From NCBI GenBank assembly GCA_002320775.1, contig DCKY01000067.1:1-10238 (forward strand): a DNA stretch of 10,238 bases, written 5' to 3'. The position numbers and the translations under genes are program-made. Each line of letters begins with the position of its first letter. Positions within the stretch are counted from its first letter, which is position 1. This document shows positions 1 to 6,373 of this stretch, one piece after another. Under the pieces are notes generated by a model. The model was not told the origin of the DNA and made no database searches. It was given only the letters and a program-made list of their open reading frames with translations. This DNA comes from Planctomycetes bacterium UBA1662. Lineage in GTDB: Bacteria; Planctomycetota; UBA8108.

Positions 1-770
1 CGATTCAGCCACCTCAGAGCGTCAAATTCCTTTCGCTGCTGAGTGGCACTGACTCCCGCGGGCCTCTGGAGATTCAGGATCGGAACTCCCTTCGGCCTGA
101 GCAGGGTTCCCTGGTAGGCCGCTGGAAGATAGCCGTTGCTCCAGACCGCCGCGCCATTGGTCGGAGCTCCGCGAGGGTCCTGGATGACCACATAGCTGGG
201 CATGTCCTGGTTCGGACTGCCGAGACCGTAGCTCACCCAGGAGCCGACGGACGGGCTGCCGGGAAACTGGTCTCCGGTGGTGACGTGAAGCGTCGATGGT
301 CCATGGTTCTGATTGTCGGTCTTGATTCCGTGAATAAAGGCGAGGTCATCGACATGCCTGGCGATATGGGGGAACCGATCAGAGATGTGTTTTCCGGACT
401 CGCCGTAGCGCTGAAATTTGAAGGGACTTCCGACCGTCGCATGGGGGAAGGAGAGGCGCCCCTGGAGCTCACCGGAAATCTCGGGGATTCTCGACAGCGG
501 CTTGCCGTGGAGCTTGTTCAGCACTGGCTTGTATTCGAAGGAGTCCATCTGGCTGACTCCTCCCCCGAAGAACATGAAGATACAGTGCTTGGCCTTACGC
601 CTGAGATGAGGCAGCCGGACCTCGAGCGGGTTCACACGGACATCGGCCTTCAAATCGGCGGTGAGTGCGCCACCAAGAGCCAGGGCGCCAAATCCGTTGA
701 AAGAGCTCGACAGGAAATCCCTGCGTGAAACTCCGCCGGGGTGATCAGGGTTAGCTGTGTGATCTGTCAT
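1..770 (-). CDS. DUF1501 family Tat-exported protein, C-terminal part missing
   Basis: The ATG at 768-770 opens a frame that runs off the left edge, showing 256 codons of a family usually about 430-480 residues long. The N-terminus carries a clear twin-arginine signal, SRRDFL at residues 15-20, followed by a Gly/Ala/Leu-rich stretch, so the protein is probably exported folded. Residues 62-82 (HCIFMFFGGGVSQMDSFEYKP) form the characteristic DUF1501 opening motif; D76 sits where the related alkaline-phosphatase superfamily places a metal ligand. NHGPSTLHVTTGDQFPGSP and DMPSYVVIQDPRGAP further on also fit the family. The biochemical role is not established. The gene starts only 7 bases after the stop of the PSCyt2/PSD1 gene, so the two are almost certainly cotranscribed, as DUF1549-DUF1501 pairs are in planctomycetes and verrucomicrobia. 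No good Shine-Dalgarno sequence precedes the start, which suggests translational coupling. Confidence 0.93.
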   Translation of the reverse strand, partial: MTDHTANPDHPGGVSRRDFLSSSFNGFGALALGGALTADLKADVRVNPLEVRLPHLRRKAKHCIFMFFGGGVSQMDSFEYKPVLNKLHGKPLSRIPEISGELQGRLSFPHATVGSPFKFQRYGESGKHISDRFPHIARHVDDLAFIHGIKTDNQNHGPSTLHVTTGDQFPGSPSVGSWVSYGLGSPNQDMPSYVVIQDPRGAPTNGAAVWSNGYLPAAYQGTLLRPKGVPILNLQRPAGVSATQQRKEFDALRWLN

Positions 771-777
771 GAAACAC

Positions 778-3690
778 TCAATCGATGTAAATGAACTCGC
801 TGGTATTGAATAATACACGGCAGAGCGCGACAAGGGAACCTTTCCCGGACTCCCCCGCGGAAGACCCCAGGAGCTCGACCATCCTGGTCTTCTCCTCTTG
901 CGAGGGGGGACGCGCGAAAGCCAGCAGGAAGGCCTGCTCGACCTGCTTCGCTGGATCGTCGCCGGCAGCCGCCTGGACCCTCTGGGCGAAGAACTTCGCC
1001 TCACGGGAGACGAAATCACCATTGTACATGGCGAGCGATTGAAGCGGCGTGACAGAGCTGCGTCTCTGATCCCTGGATGTATCGCAGACGGTAGAATCAA
1101 AGGACTGCAGGAAGGGCATGTTCAAGGTGCGCTGCTGGTAAATATAGATGCTGCGTTTTCTTCCCTCGCTGCCGCCCTGGGTATCCCATTTGCTCTTGTC
1201 CCACTTGACCGTCTCCTCGATAGCCCCCGGAAGTGGTGGAAAGATCGGCAGGCCGAATTGATCAGGATTGAGCCTTCCGCTTACGGAGAGGACCGTGTCG
1301 CGTACCGCCTCGGCCTCCAGCCGCCTGCGGTTGAAACGCCACAGAAGCTTGTTTTCCGGGTCCAGCTCGGCAGCCCGGCTGTCCTGGTTGACGGTCGCCT
1401 GGCGGTAGGTGCGGGAGTTGCAGATCAACTTGTGAATTGACTTGATGCTCCACCGGCCCTTGACGAATCGATCCGCAAGCCAGTCGAGGAGCTCGGGATT
1501 TACGGCTCCGCCGCTGAGCTTACCAAAGTCGCTTGGAGTCGCGACAATCCCCCTGCCGAAGTGCCAGTGCCAGAGCCGGTTCACCATCACCCGGGCGGTC
1601 AAGGGGTTCTTGCCGCTGGCGATCCAGTTCGCCAGGGCCATGCGCCGACTCCGGGTAGGCCAGCGCTTGAAGGGATCCAGGCGAATCTTCGCCGGCTCTT
1701 CGTTTCCCGTTATGCAGCTGAGAAAGCCGGGCTTGACAATCTCTCCCGGGTTGTCGTACTCGCCCCGGATCATGACACGGGTAGCCGGCACGCCAGGCTC
1801 ATAAGGAGGGCCATAGGAGTGCCGCAAAGACATCGCCACCGGTTTCAAGCGCTTGAGGTGCTGCTTAACGAACTTGTCCCGGGTCCGGAGATAGCGATAA
1901 CGATAGCGCTCCTCGGCGGTAAACAGGTCGTTTGAAAAATCACCGAGGAGCTTATCGAGAGAGCGCGTTCCGGAGGCGGCGGGATTGACCGCTGTCGTGA
2001 TATAGCAGCCTCCGCCGCCCACCTCGAAACCATAGCCTTCAGCGGAAAGCCGCGAACTGTAGATCGAAACGATCGATCCCGCCTGGTCCTTGAGGAAGGA
2101 CGCTCCCTTCGCCGTACCAGCCATGAAATCATCATCAAAATCAACGGCCACAGCTCCCTTACCCAGCGCCGCGAGCTTCGGCTGCAGCCCGGCATCACCC
2201 TGGAGAAGCTCGAGACCCGTGATCCTGTCGCGCCAGGCGGCCACGGGAGCGCCGATGGCCGGGTTGGGAGATCCGGGGTCGGCATCTAAATCTGACGCAT
2301 CAAGCCAATAGCGCAGCCCCTTGCGCGGAGGCTCAACTGGACCGGATGCCTGGCCTCCGTATTTACGCTCATAGTATTGCTGCACGGCGAGGCGCTCAGC
2401 AGCCGCCAGGGGGTGGTCATAGACCAGGATCTCACCATAGGCTCCCTTGTAAGGATTCCCGCCGGGCTTTCCTGAGCCCTGGCTGTGCTTGCCAATGCTG
2501 ATAAAGCCGGGGGCGGGAATGTCGCCAAACCAGTACCCGCTGTTGGAGCCGCTCAGAGAGCCGAGGACCCCGGCCTCTTTTCCATCGGTGAAGAAAGACC
2601 AGCGCCGGCCATCGCTGTTGAGCACGGTCAGGTGCGGCTTCCCATCGCTCACCCCGCGGTTCTCAAAAGTGTAGTTGTTCCCGAGCGCCCCCCCGCCCGC
2701 CTGGACCGCCGCGCCGGAACCCGTATCGCCAAGCCGGGGCTTCATCGACTCAAGGAATTCAGCCAGCAGCTTTTTTGAATTTTTCAGATCGCTATCGAGC
2801 CTGCCGCGAAGGCCCTCGGCCCACTTCTGCTCGCCCGGACGATAGAACCCCGCCGGCAGGGGACCGCCGATCTGGAAGCCATCGCCAGGCTCAGGGCGGG
2901 GAATCTGGACCGTCGAGAAGAAGGCCTTCATCCTGTAGAAGTCCCTGGTAGGAATCCCATCATACTTATGATCATGACATTTCGCGCAACCCACCGTGAG
3001 TCCGAGAAAGACGGAGGACACGGTCGAGGTCATTTCGCTCAGCAGCTCATGACGGGTCTCATCTCCGCGCGGCTCTGTAAACGGCGCCAGGCGCAGAAAG
3101 GTCAGCGCAACGACATGCTCAGCCTTCACGCCTGGAAGATCCCCGGCTCCCATGACATCGGAAAATTCATCTCCAGCAATCTGCTCCCGGATGAACAGGT
3201 TGTAGGGCTTGTCGGAGTTGAAGGCGTCGATGACGTAATCCCTGTAACGCCAGGCATGGGGAAGATCAGGATCACCTTCGTAGCCAGCGGTATCGGCGTA
3301 GCGGGCCAGGTCGAGCCAGAGCCGGGCCCAGCGCTCACCGTAACGCTTATCGGCGAGGAGTCTGTCGACGAGCTTACTGTAGGCCTTGGGATCCTTGTCA
3401 GCGACGAAGGCCTCGACAGCAGTCGGCTCCGGGGGTAAACCAATCAGGTCGAAGTAGAGTCGGCGAACAAGGGCTCGCTTTGAGGCATCTCCAGCCGGAG
3501 CCAGGCCGCTGGATTCAAGCCTCGCGAGAATAAACCTGTCGATCTCGTTACTCACCCAGGCGGAATTCTTCACCACAGGCGGCTGCCTGGATTGAACCGG
3601 GGTAAACGGCCAGTTCCTCTCCTGCTCTTCACAAAGACCAGCGGATTGAGTGAAAGTCAGGACCAGGACCCATACAGGCAGTGAACGCAT
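778..3690 (-). CDS. Exported PSCyt2 (DUF1549)/PSD1 (DUF1553) protein with LamG-like insert
   Basis: This is a 970-residue protein when started at the ATG at 3688-3690. An in-frame TTG at 3702 adds only four residues and has no better ribosome site. Residues 1-20 look like a Sec signal peptide. Residues about 40-260 are the PSCyt2/DUF1549 domain, with FDLIGLPP, YGERWARLWLDLARYADT and one CxxCH (C235, C238, H239) that could bind haem c. About 670-945 is PSD1/DUF1553, with RVMVNRLWHWHFGRGIV, SIHKLICNSRTYRQ, the NRRRLEAEAVRD stretch and SSVTPLQSLAMYN. Between them, about 341-571, is a LamG-like insert whose halves appear in reversed order. The separate N-terminal PSCyt1 cytochrome domain often found in relatives is absent. 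Family function is unknown; an extracytoplasmic redox or polymer-handling role is only an inference. It leads a two-gene unit with DUF1501. Confidence 0.95.
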   Translation of the reverse strand: MRSLPVWVLVLTFTQSAGLCEEQERNWPFTPVQSRQPPVVKNSAWVSNEIDRFILARLESSGLAPAGDASKRALVRRLYFDLIGLPPEPTAVEAFVADKDPKAYSKLVDRLLADKRYGERWARLWLDLARYADTAGYEGDPDLPHAWRYRDYVIDAFNSDKPYNLFIREQIAGDEFSDVMGAGDLPGVKAEHVVALTFLRLAPFTEPRGDETRHELLSEMTSTVSSVFLGLTVGCAKCHDHKYDGIPTRDFYRMKAFFSTVQIPRPEPGDGFQIGGPLPAGFYRPGEQKWAEGLRGRLDSDLKNSKKLLAEFLESMKPRLGDTGSGAAVQAGGGALGNNYTFENRGVSDGKPHLTVLNSDGRRWSFFTDGKEAGVLGSLSGSNSGYWFGDIPAPGFISIGKHSQGSGKPGGNPYKGAYGEILVYDHPLAAAERLAVQQYYERKYGGQASGPVEPPRKGLRYWLDASDLDADPGSPNPAIGAPVAAWRDRITGLELLQGDAGLQPKLAALGKGAVAVDFDDDFMAGTAKGASFLKDQAGSIVSIYSSRLSAEGYGFEVGGGGCYITTAVNPAASGTRSLDKLLGDFSNDLFTAEERYRYRYLRTRDKFVKQHLKRLKPVAMSLRHSYGPPYEPGVPATRVMIRGEYDNPGEIVKPGFLSCITGNEEPAKIRLDPFKRWPTRSRRMALANWIASGKNPLTARVMVNRLWHWHFGRGIVATPSDFGKLSGGAVNPELLDWLADRFVKGRWSIKSIHKLICNSRTYRQATVNQDSRAAELDPENKLLWRFNRRRLEAEAVRDTVLSVSGRLNPDQFGLPIFPPLPGAIEETVKWDKSKWDTQGGSEGRKRSIYIYQQRTLNMPFLQSFDSTVCDTSRDQRRSSVTPLQSLAMYNGDFVSREAKFFAQRVQAAAGDDPAKQVEQAFLLAFARPPSQEEKTRMVELLGSSAGESGKGSLVALCRVLFNTSEFIYID

Positions 3691-3751
3691 GCGAATTACC
3701 AATCGATGTTTTTCAATGGGCTCTGCAGCTCTACCGGCCGCGACAGCCGCT

Positions 3752-3781
3752 ATACTAACTGTGGAGTTGCTTCGCTTTCAA
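3752..3781 (-). promoter_or_regulatory. Candidate sigma70-type promoter for the PSCyt2/PSD1-DUF1501 unit
   Basis: On the minus strand a TTGAAA (3776-3781, five of six to TTGACA) is separated by 18 bases from TAGTAT (3752-3757, four of six to TATAAT). It lies about 60 bases upstream of the ATG at 3690 and downstream of the terminator of the preceding gene, where a promoter is needed. Both hexamers are imperfect. Confidence 0.45.
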
Positions 3782-3790
3782 GTAATGCCT

Positions 3791-3893
3791 GCCAATGACC
3801 CCGGCCAAAAAAAAAGAGGGTAAAAGCTCGCGGCCGTTCTGCCGGTGGCACTCTTACCCTCATAGATACCCGCCTTGCCGGGGTGGCATTGGC
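3791..3893. repeat. Large imperfect inverted repeat enclosing the terminator
   Basis: GCCAATGACCCCGGC at 3791-3805 is the reverse complement of GCCGGGGTGGCATTGGC at 3877-3893 except for two extra G bases in the second copy. The arms flank the terminator hairpin completely, giving a nested structure of about 103 bases. The second arm is transcribed only on read-through. No transposase or target duplication is visible. Confidence 0.7.
3807..3861 (-). terminator. Intrinsic terminator after the secreted-protein gene
   Basis: Read on the minus strand, GAGGGTAA (3854-3861) pairs perfectly with TTACCCTC (3816-3823), and the stem extends about four more pairs (G-U, A-U, G-C, U-G). The loop can fold further through its GC-rich CCGGC/CGGCC parts. 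Nine consecutive U residues follow at once (3807-3815). This is a textbook Rho-independent terminator, about 75 bases past the stop codon at 3937, and it separates this gene from the PSCyt2/PSD1 operon. Confidence 0.88.
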
Positions 3894-3917
3894 TCAGCGG
3901 GGCTTTATTTTTTTATT

Positions 3918-3932
3918 TCTGCCCTGGGCAGA
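3918..3932. repeat. Short palindrome next to an A/T-rich tract
   Basis: TCTGCCC and GGGCAGA form a 7-base inverted repeat around a single T, four bases past the stop codon of the secreted-protein gene. On the minus strand an A-rich run follows, so it is not an intrinsic terminator for that gene. The T-rich tract at 3904-3918, preceded on the plus strand by a weak CCCGC/GCGGG stem (3869-3873 with 3897-3901), could stop antisense transcripts. Its function is not shown. Confidence 0.4.
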
Positions 3933-3936
3933 GATC

Positions 3937-5409
3937 TCAGATGGCCTTGATCAGCTCCTTTATCTCGGGAAACCAGCGCTCCAGAAGCGCGAGCTTGAAT
4001 TCCAGCCTCTCCAGGCGCAGCTTGTCAACGCGGACTCGCCTCTCCCGGGTCTCGTTTTTAATCTCCTGGGCAACGCCAATCACAGCAGCGGTGGCGACCT
4101 CTCCCGGAAGATAGCTTCTCTGTAACAGGCCCCGGCTGAACAGCCGGATCAATTCCTCGTAGAGACCGAGGGCGGAGCGAAGTTGATCACGCGCGGTGGA
4201 CAACACCTCCTCCACCTCCCTCTTCTTCATCAGACCCGCCCGCTCGATGCAGCCAAGCTCAATCCTCGCGATGAGACGTGAGATCTCCTCGTCAGCCAGG
4301 ACTCCATCTGACTCACTGCAACAGACCCTGTTGGCGCGCAGCAATTCCCGTAAAACACGATCTCGGCGATCGAGGCTTTCAGCCTCGGAGACCAGGTTCC
4401 TTGCAGACTTCCTGAGCTTGCCCACGCGAAGCACCTGCCGGCGAGCCGTACGCCGCAGAGCGGAGGCCGCGAGAAAGCTGACAGCCCCCCGGCCATCAAG
4501 AGCCGCCTGCAGGCTCAACGCCGGCACATAGTCAGGATCGATGGCCAGAGCCACGGACAGCTCTCGTCCGGACCTGTCCGTTTCCTCCAGGGCGAGGGCA
4601 TCCAGGGACCGCTGAAGAAAACAGCTGCTGAGATAGGCTCGCAGACCGCTCGGCTTCTCCTCTCCACCCCGCAGCGACATTCCTTTTTGCAGGGCAACCA
4701 CCAGGTCTCGAAGCTCCTGCCCCCTGGCGCCCAAGGTATCGAGCCTATCAGAAAAGGTCCCTGAGACCCCGCTGCGTTCGAGTTCCGCCGCCAGCTCATC
4801 TGCCGCCGCCACTCTCCAGCGCTGCTCGAGAATCTGCTGACGACAGTTCTCCAGGTTGTTGGTGTCGCTGCGATTGTATTCCCTGAACTCTTCGAGAACC
4901 TCTGCGATCGCGATACGCTCAACCTCGGATTCACCTTCAGCTGCCTTCATGCTCCGAAAGCGCAGGGCGGTGCGCTCCCGCAGCATGGTCAGGAAATCAA
5001 GAAGACCTCTGTCAGCGGGAAATTCCAGCAGCAGGTCGATCCTGATGCGCGAGTAGTTTCGTTCGATCCACTGGTAAGCGAAACGAGCCCGATTGAGATT
5101 GCCAACCGTCTCAAAACAAAGCCCGGCCCGGTAGGCCGCCCGAAGCCTGTCCAATGGCCCCGATCTCGACTGGGAAATATCGGAGGCGGGCTGGCTGGGG
5201 CGGCGATAGAGTTCCTCGTACTCCTCGGCGGCCCCTGCGAAATCACCTTCCAGGTTTTCCTTCTCCCACGATTCCAAGAACCCCGCCCCGGGCGCTAACG
5301 CCGAGGTCTTACCCGCCATCGCTGGGACAGCTGAGGCCGCTACAATCGCAACCGACAGTGAAACCACACCAAGCGAAAAACTGGACTTGAGAAGGAAAGA
5401 AAAATACAT
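3937..5409 (-). CDS. Secreted helical, partly TPR-like protein of unknown function
   Basis: I do not recognise this 490-residue protein. The ATG at 5407-5409 is chosen because it opens a textbook Sec signal peptide: MYFSFLLK, a hydrophobic core at about 11-29, and an Ala-x-Ala cleavage site near residue 32 (VPAMA/G). An upstream TTG at 5472 would bury that signal behind 21 unlikely residues. The mature part looks almost wholly alpha-helical. Residues 44-120 (FLESWEKENLEGDFAGAAEE, then YRAGLCFETVGNLNRARFAY) and 258-310 resemble degenerate TPR helices. About 315-410 and 450-490 are strongly charged and may form coiled coil. Cysteines are scattered without a metal-binding pattern. No transmembrane segment is seen after the signal, so the product is probably periplasmic or secreted. 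It lies 239 bases downstream of the response regulator, with a PhoB-type box between, and ends at a strong terminator. It could be a target or partner of the two-component pair. Confidence 0.85.
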   Translation of the reverse strand: MYFSFLLKSSFSLGVVSLSVAIVAASAVPAMAGKTSALAPGAGFLESWEKENLEGDFAGAAEEYEELYRRPSQPASDISQSRSGPLDRLRAAYRAGLCFETVGNLNRARFAYQWIERNYSRIRIDLLLEFPADRGLLDFLTMLRERTALRFRSMKAAEGESEVERIAIAEVLEEFREYNRSDTNNLENCRQQILEQRWRVAAADELAAELERSGVSGTFSDRLDTLGARGQELRDLVVALQKGMSLRGGEEKPSGLRAYLSSCFLQRSLDALALEETDRSGRELSVALAIDPDYVPALSLQAALDGRGAVSFLAASALRRTARRQVLRVGKLRKSARNLVSEAESLDRRDRVLRELLRANRVCCSESDGVLADEEISRLIARIELGCIERAGLMKKREVEEVLSTARDQLRSALGLYEELIRLFSRGLLQRSYLPGEVATAAVIGVAQEIKNETRERRVRVDKLRLERLEFKLALLERWFPEIKELIKAI

Positions 5410-5411
5410 GA

Positions 5412-5426
5412 TCGATTCGCAATCGA
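5412..5426. repeat. Inverted repeat just before the secreted-protein start codon
   Basis: TCGATT and AATCGA are separated by CGC and end two bases upstream of the ATG at 5409. It occupies the ribosome-binding region, where no Shine-Dalgarno sequence is seen, so a six-pair hairpin could influence translation initiation. It may be chance. Confidence 0.35.
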
Positions 5427-5521
5427 GGAAAAAAAGCGAGCGACCCGGGACAATCCAAAAGAGAAAAGCCAACCGAGAAAAGAAAGAGAGGGTTTATCCC
5501 GGATCCCATCGAAATGGTATC

Positions 5522-5537
5522 CACGGTCCGTACCGTG
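5522..5537. repeat. Inverted repeat near the predicted transcript start
   Basis: CACGGT (5522-5527) and ACCGTG (5532-5537) are separated by four bases. The site lies 9 bases beyond the -10-like element at 5547-5552, so it would be a hairpin at the 5' end of the mRNA or a small operator. Confidence 0.4.
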
Positions 5538-5546
5538 ACCTCACAC

Positions 5547-5579
5547 ATCTTAGCGGAACTCCTGTCACGGAACTGTCAC
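5547..5579 (-). promoter_or_regulatory. PhoB-box-like tandem repeat with -10-like element
   Basis: The plus strand shows CTGTCAC GGAA CTGTCAC at 5562-5579, two identical heptamers with 11-base periodicity. This is the 7-4-7 layout of the enterobacterial PhoB box (CTGTCAT, four A/T, CTGTCAY), although the spacer here is GGAA. On the minus strand, nine bases further on, is TAAGAT (5547-5552), four of six to TATAAT, with no credible -35 hexamer. That is typical of activator-dependent Pho promoters, where the box replaces the -35 about 10 bases from the -10. The box faces opposite to the gene it would control, unlike classical examples, which lowers confidence. The neighbouring PhoB-type regulator is the obvious candidate to bind it. 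Confidence 0.55.
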
Positions 5580-5648
5580 CGCAACAGAGAAAAACAAAAC
5601 CCTGATAAAACACCACAAACCCTAAAGCGGTAACAGTTTGCGGAGTTC

Positions 5649-6365
5649 TCAGGCTTGCGGAGGACGGAACTTGTAGCCAACCCCACGGACTGTCAGCAGA
5701 AAGCGGGGCTCGAGAGGGTTCTCCTCGATTTTCTGCCGCAGCCGGTTGATGAAATTATCGATGGTCCGGGCTGTACCGTAATAATTGTAGCCCCAGACCT
5801 TCTGGAGAATACGCTCCCGCGGCAGGACCTTGCCGATGTTGCGCGCCATGAAACAGAGCAGCTCGAATTCCTTGGTGGTCAGGTTGACCTCTTTGCCTTC
5901 CAGGAGAACGGAACGCCCTGACAGGTCTAGCTCGAGGGGGCCGATGGTCAGCTTCTCGCCCTCGGAGGCATTCACCCGGCGCAGCACGGTCTGGATCCTG
6001 GCCAGCAACTCAGCCACGCTGAAGGGCTTCGTCATGTAATCATCGCCGCCAAGGGTCAGCCCAGTGACCTTGTCGGACTCAAGGGCCTTGGCGGTCAGGA
6101 AGATCACCGGGGTCTCCACCTTATTGCTGCGCAGAACCTCGCAGACCTCGAAACCATTCATGCGGGGCAACATGACATCGAGAATAATAAGATCCGGCCG
6201 CTCATCAACCGCGAGGCCGAGACCGGCCTCTCCATCCGATGCGGTGAGAACCTCGTACCCTTCGAACTGCAGGTTCTTCTTCAAACCAAAAAGCAGCGAG
6301 GAGTCATCCTCCACGATGAGCACACGGGCTTTCTTCTTATTTGAATTTTTATTTCTGGCCGCCAT
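5649..6365 (-). CDS. OmpR/PhoB-family response regulator
   Basis: This is a 238-residue two-domain transcription factor. Residues about 13-130 are the receiver domain: acidic D20 and D21 (VEDD), phosphorylatable D63 (LILD-type context, DVMLP), T91 (FLTAK) and K113 (TKPF). About 138-236 form the winged-helix DNA-binding domain, with LTTKEFELL, KVLPRERIL, the recognition helix RTIDNFINRLRQKIE and the closing hairpin VRGVGYKF. The ATG at 6363-6365 is chosen because a GAGAG-like site precedes it. A GTG at 6375-6377, overlapping the kinase stop as GTGA, would add four residues and is the alternative. The kinase ends 8 bases before the chosen start, so the two are cotranscribed and very probably cognate. 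Order is kinase then regulator, the reverse of phoB-phoR. It resembles PhoB most closely, but the stimulus is unknown. Confidence 0.95.
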   Translation of the reverse strand: MAARNKNSNKKKARVLIVEDDSSLLFGLKKNLQFEGYEVLTASDGEAGLGLAVDERPDLIILDVMLPRMNGFEVCEVLRSNKVETPVIFLTAKALESDKVTGLTLGGDDYMTKPFSVAELLARIQTVLRRVNASEGEKLTIGPLELDLSGRSVLLEGKEVNLTTKEFELLCFMARNIGKVLPRERILQKVWGYNYYGTARTIDNFINRLRQKIEENPLEPRFLLTVRGVGYKFRPPQA

Positions 6366-6373
6366 TGTTTCTC

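Noticed and set aside
3619..3690. Lipoprotein signal in the PSCyt2/PSD1 protein
   Set aside because: The cysteine at residue 20 is preceded by A-G-L. A lipobox needs a small residue directly before the cysteine, so a Sec signal cleaved by signal peptidase I is more likely.
5387..5605. A 72-codon plus-strand frame in the gap before the secreted-protein gene
   Set aside because: The product is low-complexity and Lys/Arg-rich, the frame overlaps the signal-peptide region and the PhoB-type box, and no ribosome site supports it.
5473..5648. An intrinsic terminator after the response regulator
   Set aside because: A CAAAC/GTTTG pairing followed by T-rich sequence is present on the minus strand, but the stem is only five pairs with a long loop, too weak to call.
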